Below are positions 40,594-49,460 of a DNA stretch of 64,000 nucleotides, in pieces. The notes under the pieces are model-generated. The model was not told where the DNA came from. It saw nothing but the letters and a program-made list of their open reading frames with translations, and did no database searches. The position numbers and the translations under genes were made by a program. Origin of the DNA: Streptomyces sp. 2131.1 (lineage in GTDB: Bacteria; Actinomycetota; Actinomycetes; Streptomycetales; Streptomycetaceae); NCBI RefSeq assembly GCF_900105515.1, contig NZ_FNSY01000001.1:3038001-3102000 (forward strand). The letters are read 5' to 3'. Positions within the stretch are counted from its first letter, which is position 1, and the number at the start of each line of letters is the position of its first letter.

Positions 40594-41298
40594 GTGCGTG
40601 TACTCGTCGTGACCGCGGTCCCGGTGGAACGGGACGCGGTCACGCGTGCGTACGGGGACGAGCCGGAGGTCCACCGGGTGCGCGGCGCGGAGATCCACCG
40701 CGCCGGCCCGCTGGACGTGCTCGCCGGCGGCGCTGGCCCGGCCGCGTCGGCGGCTTCGGCGGCATTCGCGCTGGCGGCGGACCGCTACGACCTGGTGATC
40801 TCGGCGGGCATCGGCGGCGGCTTCGCACCGGTGGCGCCGGTCGGCTCGCTGGTCGTTTCCAGCCGCATCGGCGCGGCCGACCTGGGCGCCGACACCCCGG
40901 CCGGCTTCGTGCCGGTCACCGAACTCGGCTTCGGCCGGACCTGGCACCTCCCGCCCCGCTCCCTCGTCCGCGCCGCCGCCGGGGCGACCGGGGCGGCCAC
41001 CGGCGACATCCTCACCGTCTCCACCGTCACCGGCACGGCGGAGCGCACCGCCGCACTCCTGACCGCCCACCCGCACGCGGTCGCCGAGGCCATGGAGGGC
41101 TTCGGGGTCGCGGAGGCGGCGGACCTCGCCGGCGTACCGGTCCTGGAGATCAGGGCCGTGTCGAACACCGTCGGCCCGCGCGACCGCGACGCCTGGCGCA
41201 TCGGCGACGCGCTGACCGCGCTGACCGGGGCGTTCGGGAAGCTCATACCCGTACTGGAAGGCTGGACCCGCCATGACCGAGACGACACCGCAGGCTGA
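40594..41298 (+). CDS. mqnB: Futalosine hydrolase
   Basis: Enzyme of the futalosine menaquinone pathway that releases hypoxanthine from futalosine to give dehypoxanthine futalosine. 234 residues in the nucleoside phosphorylase fold: DLVISAGIGGGFAPVAPVGS near the N terminus, GTGGD-like AATGDILTVSTVTGTAERTA, and the active-site region EAMEGFGVAEAADLAGVPVL with EIRAVSNTVGPRDR, where Glu binds ribose. Matches the MqnB of Streptomyces coelicolor, encoded beside MqnD as here. Start GTG 40594, one base after the lipoprotein stop; its 3' end overlaps mqnD by 26 bases. Confidence 0.93.
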   Translation: MRVLVVTAVPVERDAVTRAYGDEPEVHRVRGAEIHRAGPLDVLAGGAGPAASAASAAFALAADRYDLVISAGIGGGFAPVAPVGSLVVSSRIGAADLGADTPAGFVPVTELGFGRTWHLPPRSLVRAAAGATGAATGDILTVSTVTGTAERTAALLTAHPHAVAEAMEGFGVAEAADLAGVPVLEIRAVSNTVGPRDRDAWRIGDALTALTGAFGKLIPVLEGWTRHDRDDTAG

Positions 41299-42136
41299 CG
41301 CGCTGCGCATCGCCTTCTCGCCCTGCCCGAACGACACGTTCGTCTTCGACGCCTGGGCGCACGGCAGGGTCCCCGGCGCGCCGGCGCTGGACGTCACCTT
41401 CGCGGACATCGACATCACCAACGGCATGGCCGAGCGCGGCGAACTGGACGTGCTCAAGGTGTCGTACGCGGTGCTGCCCTGGGTCCTGGAGGAGTACGCG
41501 CTGCTGCCGTGCGGCGGCGCGCTGGGCCGGGGCTGCGGCCCTCTCGTCCTCACCCGTGAGGCGGGCACCGACCTGACGGGGAGGACCGTCGCCGTACCGA
41601 GCGAGCGCTCCACCGCCTACCTGCTGTTCCGCCTCTGGGCGGCCGAGGTCGTCCCGGGCGGGGTCGGCGAGATCGTCGTCATGCCGTTCGACGAGATCAT
41701 GCCGGCGGTCCGGGACGGCAAGGTGGACGCGGGCCTGGTCATCCACGAGGCGCGCTTCACGTACCAGAACTACGGCCTGCACAACCTGGCCGACATGGGC
41801 CGGCACTGGGAGGACACCACCGGCCTGCCCATCCCGCTCGGCGCGATCATCGCGAAGCGCTCGCTGGGCGCGGACACGCTGAAGCTGCTCGCCGAGTCGG
41901 CCCGCGCGTCGGTCCGCATGGCCTGGGACGACCCGGAGGCGACGCGCCCGTACGTCCTCGCGCACGCCCAGGAGATGGACCCGTCCGTCGCGGACCAGCA
42001 CATCGGCCTGTACGTGAACGAGTTCACCGCCGACCTGGGCGAGGACGGCTACGCGGCGGTCCGCGGCCTGCTGACCCGGGCTGCGGCAGAGGGCCTGGTC
42101 CCGGCGCTCGCCCCGGACGCGCTGTCGTTCGTCTGA
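41273..42136 (+). CDS. mqnD: 1,4-dihydroxy-6-naphthoate synthase
   Basis: Converts cyclic dehypoxanthine futalosine to 1,4-dihydroxy-6-naphthoate in menaquinone synthesis. 287 residues with a periplasmic-binding-protein-like fold: LRIAFSPCPNDTFVFDAWAH (the SPCPNDTF signature), VTFADIDITNGMAERGELDV, VPSERSTAYLLFRLWAAEVV, and DAGLVIHEARFTYQNYGLHN with the catalytic His in IHEAR. It overlaps the end of mqnB, so the two are translated from one transcript. The S. coelicolor ortholog lies in the same pair. Confidence 0.95.
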   Translation: MTETTPQADALRIAFSPCPNDTFVFDAWAHGRVPGAPALDVTFADIDITNGMAERGELDVLKVSYAVLPWVLEEYALLPCGGALGRGCGPLVLTREAGTDLTGRTVAVPSERSTAYLLFRLWAAEVVPGGVGEIVVMPFDEIMPAVRDGKVDAGLVIHEARFTYQNYGLHNLADMGRHWEDTTGLPIPLGAIIAKRSLGADTLKLLAESARASVRMAWDDPEATRPYVLAHAQEMDPSVADQHIGLYVNEFTADLGEDGYAAVRGLLTRAAAEGLVPALAPDALSFV

Positions 42137-42150
42137 GAGCCGGGTGCCGG

Positions 42151-42177
42151 GGACCAGGGCCCGTCCGGCCCTGGTCC
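42151..42177. terminator. Bidirectional terminator
   Basis: GGACCAGGGCC, loop CGTCC, GGCCCTGGTCC: a perfect 11-bp stem between mqnD and the convergent cold-shock gene. Confidence 0.85.
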
Positions 42178-42189
42178 GCCGAACAGGCC

Positions 42190-42573
42190 CTACACGTCGA
42201 GCTGGTCCGCGACCGCTCTCAGCAGGCCGGCGATCTTGGCGCCCGCGGCCTTGTCGGGGTAGCGGCCGCGCTCCAGCATCGGGGTGATGTTCTCCAGGAC
42301 GGTCGTCAGGTCCTGGACGATCGACGCCAGTTCGTCCGGCTTGCGGCGCTGGGCGGCGGCGACGGACGGGGTCGGGTCGAGGATCGACACGGAGAGCGCC
42401 TGGTCGCCGCGCTGGCCGGCGACCACGCCGAACTCGACGCGCTGGCCGGGCTTGAGAGCGTCGACCCCGGCCGGGAGCACGGACGAGTGCACGAAGACGT
42501 CGCTGCCGTCGTCGCGGGAGAGGAAGCCGAAGCCCTTCTCGCTGTTGAACCACTTGACCTTGCCAGTCGGCAA
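42190..42573 (-). CDS. Cold-shock domain protein with C-terminal helix extension
   Basis: 127 residues. Residues 1-65 are a cold-shock OB fold with RNP1 (KWFNSEKGFGFLSRDDG) and RNP2 (DVFVHSSVL). The tail (PDELASIVQDLTTVLENITP, MLERGRYPDKAAGAKIAGLL) is a helical extension characteristic of actinobacterial proteins. The start is TTG 42573 giving MPTGKVKW, the length of relatives; GTG 42582 is possible. It acts as an RNA chaperone. The upstream region to 42774 holds a short inverted repeat; no clear 5' UTR signal. Confidence 0.88.
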   Translation of the reverse strand: MPTGKVKWFNSEKGFGFLSRDDGSDVFVHSSVLPAGVDALKPGQRVEFGVVAGQRGDQALSVSILDPTPSVAAAQRRKPDELASIVQDLTTVLENITPMLERGRYPDKAAGAKIAGLLRAVADQLDV

Positions 42574-42699
42574 AGCACGCACCCCATCTCAACCCGTATG
42601 CCGGAACGAATGCCCTCAGCAGGTCAGGCCGTCCTGTGGTCGTGCTCCCCTGCTGGCTGAAGCCTCCACAGGTGAAGTACCCCTCGTCAAGCCTGGTCA

Positions 42700-42716
42700 T
42701 CCGGACTGTGTCCGGA
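42700..42716. promoter_or_regulatory. Inverted repeat upstream of cold-shock gene
   Basis: TCCGGAC-TGT-GTCCGGA at 42700-42716, 127 bases upstream of the cold-shock start. It could be an operator or an mRNA hairpin; no other evidence. Confidence 0.35.
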
Positions 42717-42774
42717 AACGGCACCTGCTTCACCCGGACACGGATTCACCGCCCCCGGCAACTACCCTGACGGG

Positions 42775-42999
42775 GTGAGTACCTCTACTTCCGGCGCGGG
42801 CGACCGGCTGGTCCGGATCGGCGCCATCGTCTTCTTCGTCGGCGCCCTCGCCACCATGGCGACCATGGCACCCCTCTTCCTGGGCACCCACCCGCTCCCC
42901 TCGATCGCCTGGTCCCTCTGCATGCTGATGGGCGTCGGCTTCCTCATCGCGGCGGCGGGCGTGATCCGCTCGGCCCGCGCGGGGTCGCGTGAGCGCTAG
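42775..42999 (+). CDS. Small two-span membrane protein (74 aa)
   Basis: Start GTG 42775; a -10-like TACCCT at 42763-42768 lies six bases before it, suggesting a leaderless mRNA. Helix 1 (VRIGAIVFFVGALATMATMA) and helix 2 (WSLCMLMGVGFLIAAAGVI), with a basic tail RSARAGSRER. Its end overlaps the convergent HAD gene by four bases. Conserved in appearance among Streptomyces; no function known. Confidence 0.8.
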   Translation: MSTSTSGAGDRLVRIGAIVFFVGALATMATMAPLFLGTHPLPSIAWSLCMLMGVGFLIAAAGVIRSARAGSRER

Positions 43000-43619
43000 A
43001 ACCGGGACTTCGCGTACGCCTCCAGCCAGGCGGGCAGCTCCGTGAGCGAGGCGAGGACCACGTCCGCGCCCGCCCCACGCAGTTCGTCCGCGTCGCACGG
43101 GCCCGTCGTGACGCCCACCGAGACGGCGTTCGCCGCCTGGGCGCCGCGCACGTCGCCGACGTGGTCGCCCACGTAGACCGTGGCGCCGTGCTCCTTCAGC
43201 GCCACCGCCTTCTGCTCGGCCCAGAGGTCGCCCGCGACGACGTCCGGCTCGATGCCGAGGTGCGCCAGGTGCAGCTTGGCGTTCGGTTCGTACTTGGCGG
43301 TGACCACCATCGTCCGGCCGCCGAGCGCGCGGATCGCCTCGACCGACTCCCGCGCGCCCGGCATGGCGAGCGTCGGCGTGATCGCGTACGAGGGGTATAT
43401 CTCGCGGTACCGAGCCGCCGTCGCGGCCACCTGGTCGGCCGGGAACCAGTGCGCGATCTCCTGCTCCAGCGGCGGGCCCAGGCGGCTCACCACCAGGTCG
43501 GTGTCGATCGTGGCACCGGTCTCGGCGGCGAGGACCAGGAAGGCGGCCCTGATGCCGGGGCGGGAGTCGATGAGCGTCATGTCCAGGTCGAAGCCGACCA
43601 TCAGCGGTGAGGGAGTCAT
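42996..43619 (-). CDS. HAD family hydrolase (phosphatase-like)
   Basis: A protein of 207 residues with HAD motif I FDLDMTLIDSRPGIRAAF (Asp nucleophile in DLDMT), motif II VVTAKYEPNAKLHLAHLG, and motif III/IV with VYVGDHVGDVRGAQAANA. The cap domain lies between. Most relatives dephosphorylate small phosphoesters such as phosphoglycolate. The start is ATG 43619. It overlaps the previous gene by four bases at its 3' end. The substrate cannot be named. Confidence 0.9.
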   Translation of the reverse strand: MTPSPLMVGFDLDMTLIDSRPGIRAAFLVLAAETGATIDTDLVVSRLGPPLEQEIAHWFPADQVAATAARYREIYPSYAITPTLAMPGARESVEAIRALGGRTMVVTAKYEPNAKLHLAHLGIEPDVVAGDLWAEQKAVALKEHGATVYVGDHVGDVRGAQAANAVSVGVTTGPCDADELRGAGADVVLASLTELPAWLEAYAKSRF

Positions 43620-43662
43620 GCCTCCATTCTGAACGCCGTACGAGCCCGGCCGGCGGGCCCCT

Positions 43663-44679
43663 CTACCGACGCCTCGCCCGCCACACCAGGAACAGCGCCG
43701 AGGCCACCGCCGCCGCGCGCACCGTGACCGGCCACACGTCACCCAGCGCGTCCCGCATGCCGTGCTCCGGGATCGGGGTGCCCCAGCGGCCGTCCATGCG
43801 GCCCCACAGCCAGACCAGGGCCGCCGCCGCGACCACCCCGGGCAGGCCCATCGCCGCCCACTTCGCCTCCGCGCGGGTCAGTTTCCGGGAGCTGTACGCG
43901 AGCAGCCAGCCGCCCCCCAGGGCCAGCAGCGAGCCCATCACCGCGCCCGTCACCAGGAGCGCCGCCGCCAGCAGCAGTACGGGGTTGCCGAAGCCGCGGC
44001 GCGGGGCGGCGGCCTGGACCGGGGCCGGGGCGGGGCGGGTGCGAGGGAGCTTCGGCAGCCGGCGGCGGCTCTTCCCGGGGGCCTCCGCCTGCGGCTCCTC
44101 GTCCGGTTCCGCCTCTTCCTGGGCGTCCGCCGCCTTCCCCTTGGCCTTCTCCTTGGCCTTCTCCTTCTCCTTCTCCGGCACCGGCGGCCGCAGCAGTTCC
44201 GGGATCTCCACGCCGCCCCGGAAGCCCAGCACCTCCGTACCGGGGCCGAACTCACCGAACGCGCCCGGGCCCGACTCGCCGAACGGACCGGGCTCGTCCA
44301 GCCACCACTCCTCGTCGCCGCCGTCGCCCAGCTCGTCAGTGCCCGCCCGGTGCGGGCCGGCGGCGCCCGGGTCCGGCGGGACGTCCTCCTCCGGCGCGTC
44401 GGCCGGGGGACGCGCGCGGCGCGGTCCGGGAATTTCCGGCGCCTGCGGTGCCCTGCGGCCCGCCGCCGCGACCAGTTCGTCCGGGGTGCCGAGCGTCCCG
44501 ATGATGCGGCGCACCTGGCCGGGCGTGTGCGCCGCCTGGGCCTTGCGCTGCCGCTCGATCTCTTCCCGCAGCTCCGACACGAGCCGCATCCGGGCGCCGG
44601 AAGGCATCTGTTGCTGCTGGGCCAGGTCGCCGACCCGGCTCAGATAGTCGTAGACCAGCTGGTCGCTCTCGATCCCCAC
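43663..44679 (-). CDS. Membrane protein with N-terminal helical and acidic linker regions
   Basis: A protein of 338 residues. The first 80 are helical and charged (LSRVGDLAQQQQMPSGARMR, RIIGTLGTPDELVAAAGR). A Pro/Glu/Gly-rich linker (about 85-190) contains KEKEKAKEKAKGKAADAQ. Four membrane segments lie near the end (NPVLLLAAALLVTGAVMGSL, LGGGWLLAYSSRKL, LPGVVAAAALVWLWGR, VRAAAVASALFLVWRARRR). The gene diverges from the helicase-associated gene. No enzyme motif; function unknown, possibly a signalling or division protein. Confidence 0.8.
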   Translation of the reverse strand: MGIESDQLVYDYLSRVGDLAQQQQMPSGARMRLVSELREEIERQRKAQAAHTPGQVRRIIGTLGTPDELVAAAGRRAPQAPEIPGPRRARPPADAPEEDVPPDPGAAGPHRAGTDELGDGGDEEWWLDEPGPFGESGPGAFGEFGPGTEVLGFRGGVEIPELLRPPVPEKEKEKAKEKAKGKAADAQEEAEPDEEPQAEAPGKSRRRLPKLPRTRPAPAPVQAAAPRRGFGNPVLLLAAALLVTGAVMGSLLALGGGWLLAYSSRKLTRAEAKWAAMGLPGVVAAAALVWLWGRMDGRWGTPIPEHGMRDALGDVWPVTVRAAAVASALFLVWRARRR

Positions 44680-44763
44680 GCGATGGTCCCCTCGGTTCCC
44701 CTCTACCGGCCTGCACCGACGGTAGCGCCCTCGCGGCTGTCCGGAGCGACTACCGTGGGGCGG

Positions 44764-47205
44764 ATGGGGACGACCACACCACCGCGGACGCTCGCCGAGG
44801 CTCTGCGCGCCCGGGACGACGAGTCACTGGCCGGGCTGCTGCGGGCGCGGCCCGATCTCCTCTCCCCCGTGCCGGGCGACATCACCCAGCTCGCCACGCG
44901 CGCGGGCACCCGTGCGTCCGTGGTCCGGGCGCTGGAGCACCTCGACCGGTTCGCCCTCCAGACCGCCGAGGCGCTGGCGGTGGCGCCCGACCCGGCCCCG
45001 TACGGGACGCTGCTCGGCCTGCTGACCGGTGACGGGCAGGACGACGGCGAGCAGCTCGAGGACGCGGGCGCCGCGATCACCGAGGCGCTGCCCGGCGCAC
45101 TCGGGACCCTGCGCGAGCAGGCCCTCGTGTGGGGCGACGACGACCGGCTGCGGCTCGTGCGCACGGCGCGGGAGCTGCTGTCGCCGTCCCCGCAGCACCC
45201 CTCCCCCACCGGCCTCGGCCCGACCGTCGCGGAGGCCACCGCCGGGATGTCGCCCGGCCGACTCCAGGAGATCCTGACCGCCGCCGGGCTGCCCGCCACG
45301 CACGACCCGGTGTCCGCGGTGACGGCCCTGACCGCGCTGTTCACCGACCGCACCCGGATGGGCGAGCTGCTGGACACCGCGCCCATGGAGGCGCTGGCGG
45401 TCCTGGACCGGCTCGTGTGGGGGCCGCCGTACGGCGAGGTCACGCCGAACCCGACGCCGCCCGTGAAGTGGCTGCGCGACCGGGGGCTCCTCCTGCCCGT
45501 CTCGACCCGGACCGTCGTGCTGCCGCGCGAGGCCGCGCTGCATCTGCGGGCCGGGCGCGCGCACCGGGTGCCCGAGCCGCGGCCGCCGGTCGTGGCGGCG
45601 GTGGCCGAACGCGATCCACAGGCTGTGGACAGCGCGGCGGCCGGCCAGGCGTTCCTGGCGGTGTCCACCGTCGAGGAGCTGCTGAAGCTGTGGAACGGCG
45701 GCGGGCCCGTCGTCCTGCGCGCCGGCGGGCTCAGCGTCCGCGAACTGCGGAAGACCGCGACCGCGCTGGACGTCCAGGAGCCCGTCGCCGCGTTCTGGGT
45801 GGAACTCGCCTACGCGGCCGGGCTGCTGGCCTCCGACGGCGAGGCGGACGAGCGGTACGCGCCGACGCCGGCGTACGACGAGTGGCTGGAGCGGTCCGCG
45901 CAGGAGCGCTGGGTCGCCCTCGCCACCGCCTGGCTCACCGCCACCCGCACCTCGGGGCTGGTCGGCGGCCAGGACGCCAAGGGGCGGGCCCTGTCCGCGC
46001 TCGGCCCCGACCTGGACCGCTCCGCCGCGCCCGAGGTACGCCACCGGGTCCTCGCCCTCCTCGGCGCGCTGCCGGCCGGCACCGCGCCCGACCCGGAGAC
46101 CGTGCTCGCCCGCCTCCGCTGGGAGCGGCCCCTGCGCGGCACCGCCGCCGGGGACGGGATGGACCTGCGGTCCCGGATCGCCCTGTGGACGCTCAACGAG
46201 TCCGAACTCCTCGGCATCACCGGGCGCGGCGCCCTCGCCTCGCAGACCCGCGCCCTGCTCACCGGCGGGCCCGCCGAGGCGGCCGGCCTGCTCGCGCCGC
46301 TGCTGCCCGAGCCGCTGGACCACGTCCTGCTCCAGGCCGACCTGACCGCCGTCGCGCCCGGGCCGCTGGAACGGCCGCTCGCGGAGATGCTCGGGGCGCT
46401 CGCGGACATCGAGTCCAAGGGCGGGGCGACGGTGTACCGGTTCACGCCCGGGTCGGTGCGCCGGGCGCTCGACGCCGGGCAGACCGCCGCCGACCTGCAC
46501 GCCTTCCTCGCCACGCACAGCCGTACGCCGGTGCCGCAGCCGCTGAGCTACCTCATCGACGACGTGGCCCGCCGCCACGGCCATCTCCGGATCGGCGCGG
46601 CCTCCTCGTACGTGCGCTGCGACGACGAGGCGGTCCTCGGGGAGATCCTCGCCGACAAGCGGTCCGCCGCGCTGCGGCTGCGCCGGATCGCGCCGACGGT
46701 GCTGGCGGCCCTCGCCGATCCGGCGTCCCTCCTCGACGGGCTCCGCGAGATGGGGTACGCGCCCGCCGCGGAGTCCGCCGACGGCGACGTCCTGATCACC
46801 CGGGCCGGCGCCCACCGCACCCCGCCCCGCTCGGCGCCCGCCCCCGTCCCCGAGGGCCCGCCCGTGCCGGACACCACGCTGCTCGGGGCGGCGGTCCGGG
46901 CGATCCGGGCCGGGGACAACGCGGCGACGGTGGTGAAGGCCCAGCCGGACGCCGGGCCCGCCGTGCCGCCCGGCACCCTCCCGCGCACCACCCCGGCGGA
47001 GACCCTGGTCACCGTCCAGGCCGCCGCGATGACCGGCTCCACGGTCTGGATCGGCTACGTCAACGCGGAGGGCGCCGCCAGCCAGCGCGTCATCGCCCCG
47101 GTCCGGGTGGAGGGCGGCTTCGTCACGGCGTACGACCACACGGCGGACGAGGTCCGCACGTACCCGCTCCACCGCATCACGGGCGTGGCGGAACTGGCGG
47201 AGTAA
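44764..47205 (+). CDS. Helicase-associated (XPB/Ssl2-like) accessory protein
   Basis: A protein of 813 residues: multiple helical repeats in the N-terminal half (TLAEALRARDDESLAGLLRA, IPTGLGPTVAEATAGMSPGR-like PSPTGLGPTVAEATAGMSPG), and a C-terminal part with PLSYLIDDVARRHGHLRIGA, SVRRALDAGQTAADLHAFLA and VRVEGGFVTAYDHTADEVRT. It has no Walker motif. The family is encoded beside bacterial XPB helicase in actinobacteria, as here (94 bases upstream). It could regulate the helicase in transcription-coupled repair; this is inference from gene order. The start is ATG 44764. Confidence 0.82.
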   Translation: MGTTTPPRTLAEALRARDDESLAGLLRARPDLLSPVPGDITQLATRAGTRASVVRALEHLDRFALQTAEALAVAPDPAPYGTLLGLLTGDGQDDGEQLEDAGAAITEALPGALGTLREQALVWGDDDRLRLVRTARELLSPSPQHPSPTGLGPTVAEATAGMSPGRLQEILTAAGLPATHDPVSAVTALTALFTDRTRMGELLDTAPMEALAVLDRLVWGPPYGEVTPNPTPPVKWLRDRGLLLPVSTRTVVLPREAALHLRAGRAHRVPEPRPPVVAAVAERDPQAVDSAAAGQAFLAVSTVEELLKLWNGGGPVVLRAGGLSVRELRKTATALDVQEPVAAFWVELAYAAGLLASDGEADERYAPTPAYDEWLERSAQERWVALATAWLTATRTSGLVGGQDAKGRALSALGPDLDRSAAPEVRHRVLALLGALPAGTAPDPETVLARLRWERPLRGTAAGDGMDLRSRIALWTLNESELLGITGRGALASQTRALLTGGPAEAAGLLAPLLPEPLDHVLLQADLTAVAPGPLERPLAEMLGALADIESKGGATVYRFTPGSVRRALDAGQTAADLHAFLATHSRTPVPQPLSYLIDDVARRHGHLRIGAASSYVRCDDEAVLGEILADKRSAALRLRRIAPTVLAALADPASLLDGLREMGYAPAAESADGDVLITRAGAHRTPPRSAPAPVPEGPPVPDTTLLGAAVRAIRAGDNAATVVKAQPDAGPAVPPGTLPRTTPAETLVTVQAAAMTGSTVWIGYVNAEGAASQRVIAPVRVEGGFVTAYDHTADEVRTYPLHRITGVAELAE

Positions 47206-47299
47206 CCCGCGCGGAACCCAGCTCGTCCGGGGCCAACGACACACCGCCCCCGCATGCGGCACACTGGAGGTTTCCCCCGAGCCGAAAGGGCCAACGCGC

Positions 47300-48943
47300 G
47301 TGAGCGGACCCCTCATCGTCCAGAGCGACAAAACGCTCCTCCTCGAAGTCGACCACGAGCAGGCCGACGCCTGCCGTCGGGCCATCGCGCCGTTCGCCGA
47401 GCTGGAGCGGGCGCCCGAGCACATCCACACGTACCGGCTGACCCCGCTCGGCCTGTGGAACGCCCGCGCGGCCGGGCACGACGCCGAGCAGGTCGTGGAC
47501 GCGCTCGTGACGTACTCGCGCTACCCCGTACCGCACGCGCTGCTCGTCGACATCGCCGAGACGATGGACCGCTACGGCCGCCTCACCCTGTCCAAGCACC
47601 CCGTGCACGGGCTCGTCCTGACGACGACGGACCGGCCGGTCCTTGAGGAGATCCTCCGGTCGAAGAAGGTCCAGCCCCTGGTCGGGGCCAGGATCGACCC
47701 GGACACCGTCGCCGTGCACCCCTCCGAGCGCGGCCAGGTCAAGCAGACGCTGCTCAAGCTCGGCTGGCCCGCCGAGGACCTCGCGGGGTACGTGGACGGC
47801 GAGGCGCACCCGATCGAGCTGGACGAGGACGGCTGGGCGCTGCGCCCGTACCAGCAGCAGGCCGTGGACGGGTTCTGGCACGGCGGGTCCGGGGTCGTCG
47901 TGCTGCCCTGCGGCGCCGGCAAGACCCTCGTCGGGGCGGGCGCCATGGCGCAGGCCAAGGCGACGACGCTGATCCTCGTGACGAACACCGTCTCCGCCCG
48001 CCAGTGGAAGCACGAGCTGGTGAAGCGGACCTCGCTGACCGAGGAGGAGATCGGCGAGTACAGCGGGACGCGGAAGGAGATCCGGCCGGTCACGATCGCC
48101 ACGTACCAGGTGCTGACGACCCGCCGGAAGGGCGTCTACCCGCACCTGGAGCTGTTCGACTCCCGCGACTGGGGGCTCGTGATCTACGACGAGGTGCACC
48201 TGCTCCCCGCGCCCGTCTTCAAGTTCACCGCCGACCTCCAGGCCCGCCGCCGCCTCGGACTGACCGCGACGCTGGTCCGAGAGGACGGCCGCGAGTCGGA
48301 CGTCTTCTCGCTCATCGGGCCCAAGCGGTTCGACGCGCCGTGGAAGGAGATCGAGGCACAGGGCTACATCGCCCCGGCGGACTGCGTCGAGGTCCGGGTC
48401 AACCTCACGGACTCCGAGCGCCTCGCGTACGCGACCGCCGAGGCCGAGGAGAAGTACCGGTTCTGCGCGACCACGGCGACGAAGCGGAAGGTCACCGAGG
48501 CCCTGGTGCGCAAGCACAAGGGGGAGCAGACCCTGGTCATCGGGCAGTACATCGACCAGCTCGACGAGCTGGGGGAGCATCTGGACGCGCCGGTGATCAA
48601 GGGCGAGACGAGCAACGCGCAGCGCGAGAAGCTGTTCGAGGCGTTCCGGCAGGGCGAGCTGAACGTGCTGGTGGTGTCGAAGGTCGCGAACTTCTCCATC
48701 GACCTGCCCGAGGCGACGGTCGCCATCCAGGTGTCCGGGACGTTCGGTTCGCGCCAGGAGGAAGCGCAGCGCCTGGGCCGGGTGCTGCGGCCGAAGGCGG
48801 ACGGGCACGAGGCGCGGTTCTACTCGGTCGTCGCGCGCGACACGATCGACCAGGACTTCGCGGCGCACCGCCAGCGCTTCCTGGCCGAGCAGGGCTACGC
48901 GTACCGCATCGTCGACGCGGACGAGCTGCTGTCGGAGAGCTGA
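47300..48943 (+). CDS. Bacterial XPB-type DNA repair helicase
   Basis: SF2 3'-5' DNA helicase, 547 residues. N-terminal damage-recognition-like region (HEQADACRRAIAPFAELERA), then Walker A LPCGAGKTLVGAGAMAQ (about 200), DEVH box YDEVHLLPAPVFKFTADLQA, the helicase motif III TATLVRED, and the second RecA domain with VSKVANFSIDLPEATVAIQV and GRVLRPKADGHEARFY. Close to mycobacterial XPB, which unwinds DNA in repair and transcription. It follows the accessory gene by 94 bases. Start GTG 47300. No eukaryote-like extensions. Confidence 0.94.
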   Translation: MSGPLIVQSDKTLLLEVDHEQADACRRAIAPFAELERAPEHIHTYRLTPLGLWNARAAGHDAEQVVDALVTYSRYPVPHALLVDIAETMDRYGRLTLSKHPVHGLVLTTTDRPVLEEILRSKKVQPLVGARIDPDTVAVHPSERGQVKQTLLKLGWPAEDLAGYVDGEAHPIELDEDGWALRPYQQQAVDGFWHGGSGVVVLPCGAGKTLVGAGAMAQAKATTLILVTNTVSARQWKHELVKRTSLTEEEIGEYSGTRKEIRPVTIATYQVLTTRRKGVYPHLELFDSRDWGLVIYDEVHLLPAPVFKFTADLQARRRLGLTATLVREDGRESDVFSLIGPKRFDAPWKEIEAQGYIAPADCVEVRVNLTDSERLAYATAEAEEKYRFCATTATKRKVTEALVRKHKGEQTLVIGQYIDQLDELGEHLDAPVIKGETSNAQREKLFEAFRQGELNVLVVSKVANFSIDLPEATVAIQVSGTFGSRQEEAQRLGRVLRPKADGHEARFYSVVARDTIDQDFAAHRQRFLAEQGYAYRIVDADELLSES

Positions 48944-48962
48944 GGGGAGGGCGCGGGTGCGG

Positions 48963-49133
48963 TCAGCGGCGCCGCACCCCCGCCTCCTCCGCGTACTCGC
49001 CGAGCACGACGACGCCGAACGCGGCCTGCGCGAACACCTTCACGGCGCGCAGGGCGCCGGAGGTGCGGTTGTGGGGGTGACCGGGGGCCGCGGTGGCGCC
49101 GGTCCTTCGCGGGTCAAGGGTGACGGTACTCAT
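48963..49133 (-). CDS. Small hypothetical protein (56 aa) between helicase genes
   Basis: From ATG 49133 the product starts MSTVTLDPRRTGATAAPGHP, then HNRTSGALRAVKVFAQAAFG and ends VVVLGEYAEEAGVRRR. The C-terminal half looks like an amphipathic helix ending in a basic patch. It is convergent with XPB (19 bases) and diverges from the HelD/HelR gene. No family recognised, but the composition is protein-like. Found by direct translation. Confidence 0.65.
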   Translation of the reverse strand: MSTVTLDPRRTGATAAPGHPHNRTSGALRAVKVFAQAAFGVVVLGEYAEEAGVRRR

Positions 49134-49271
49134 GTATCCATGGTGCTCCGGGCGGGTGCGCCGGGGCGTCGGCCCGGAGTCGGAAGCGGGGCGCGGCGCG
49201 CGTACGCCTCCGGTCGCACGGCATCCCCTACGGGATGTACGGGACTGCCCCGGCCCCGCCCCCGTAAACCG

Positions 49272-49301
49272 TTCGCGCCCCGCACCGCCCCCCGGTACAC
49301 T
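49272..49301 (+). promoter_or_regulatory. Candidate promoter of HelD/HelR-like gene
   Basis: TTCGCG at 49272-49277 and TACACT at 49296-49301, spacer 18 bp. Transcription would start near 49308, giving a leader of about 180 bases before the GTG at 49491. The rest of the 49134-49490 gap has no gene. Confidence 0.55.
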
Positions 49302-49425
49302 CTCCGGTCTGCCCGCCTCCCGCACCGTGGTACCGGCGGCCCCGGAGGGGCCCTGCCGGCAGCCGGGGGAGCGCCGCCGACCGGACGGAAACCGGCCGAC
49401 AACCGTACGCACGATCGATCCCCGA

Positions 49426-49460
49426 GCGGACCGCACACCCCCAGGGTGGGAGCGGTCCGC
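49426..49460 (+). promoter_or_regulatory. Leader hairpin upstream of HelD/HelR-like gene
   Basis: GCGGACCGC (49426-49434) pairs with GCGGTCCGC (49452-49460); within the loop CACCC pairs with GGGTG, so a long, strong stem ends 30 bases before the start codon. A transcription- or translation-attenuation role is possible. Confidence 0.55.

Noticed and set aside
38259..40643. Minus-strand open frames of 615-794 codons across the MFS and DUF2771 genes
   Set aside because: Arg/Ala-rich low-complexity translation opposite clear genes; only the first 60 codons are considered as a separate small gene.
44824..47430. 868-codon minus-strand frame opposite the helicase-associated gene
   Set aside because: A shadow with no domain pattern and no ribosome site.
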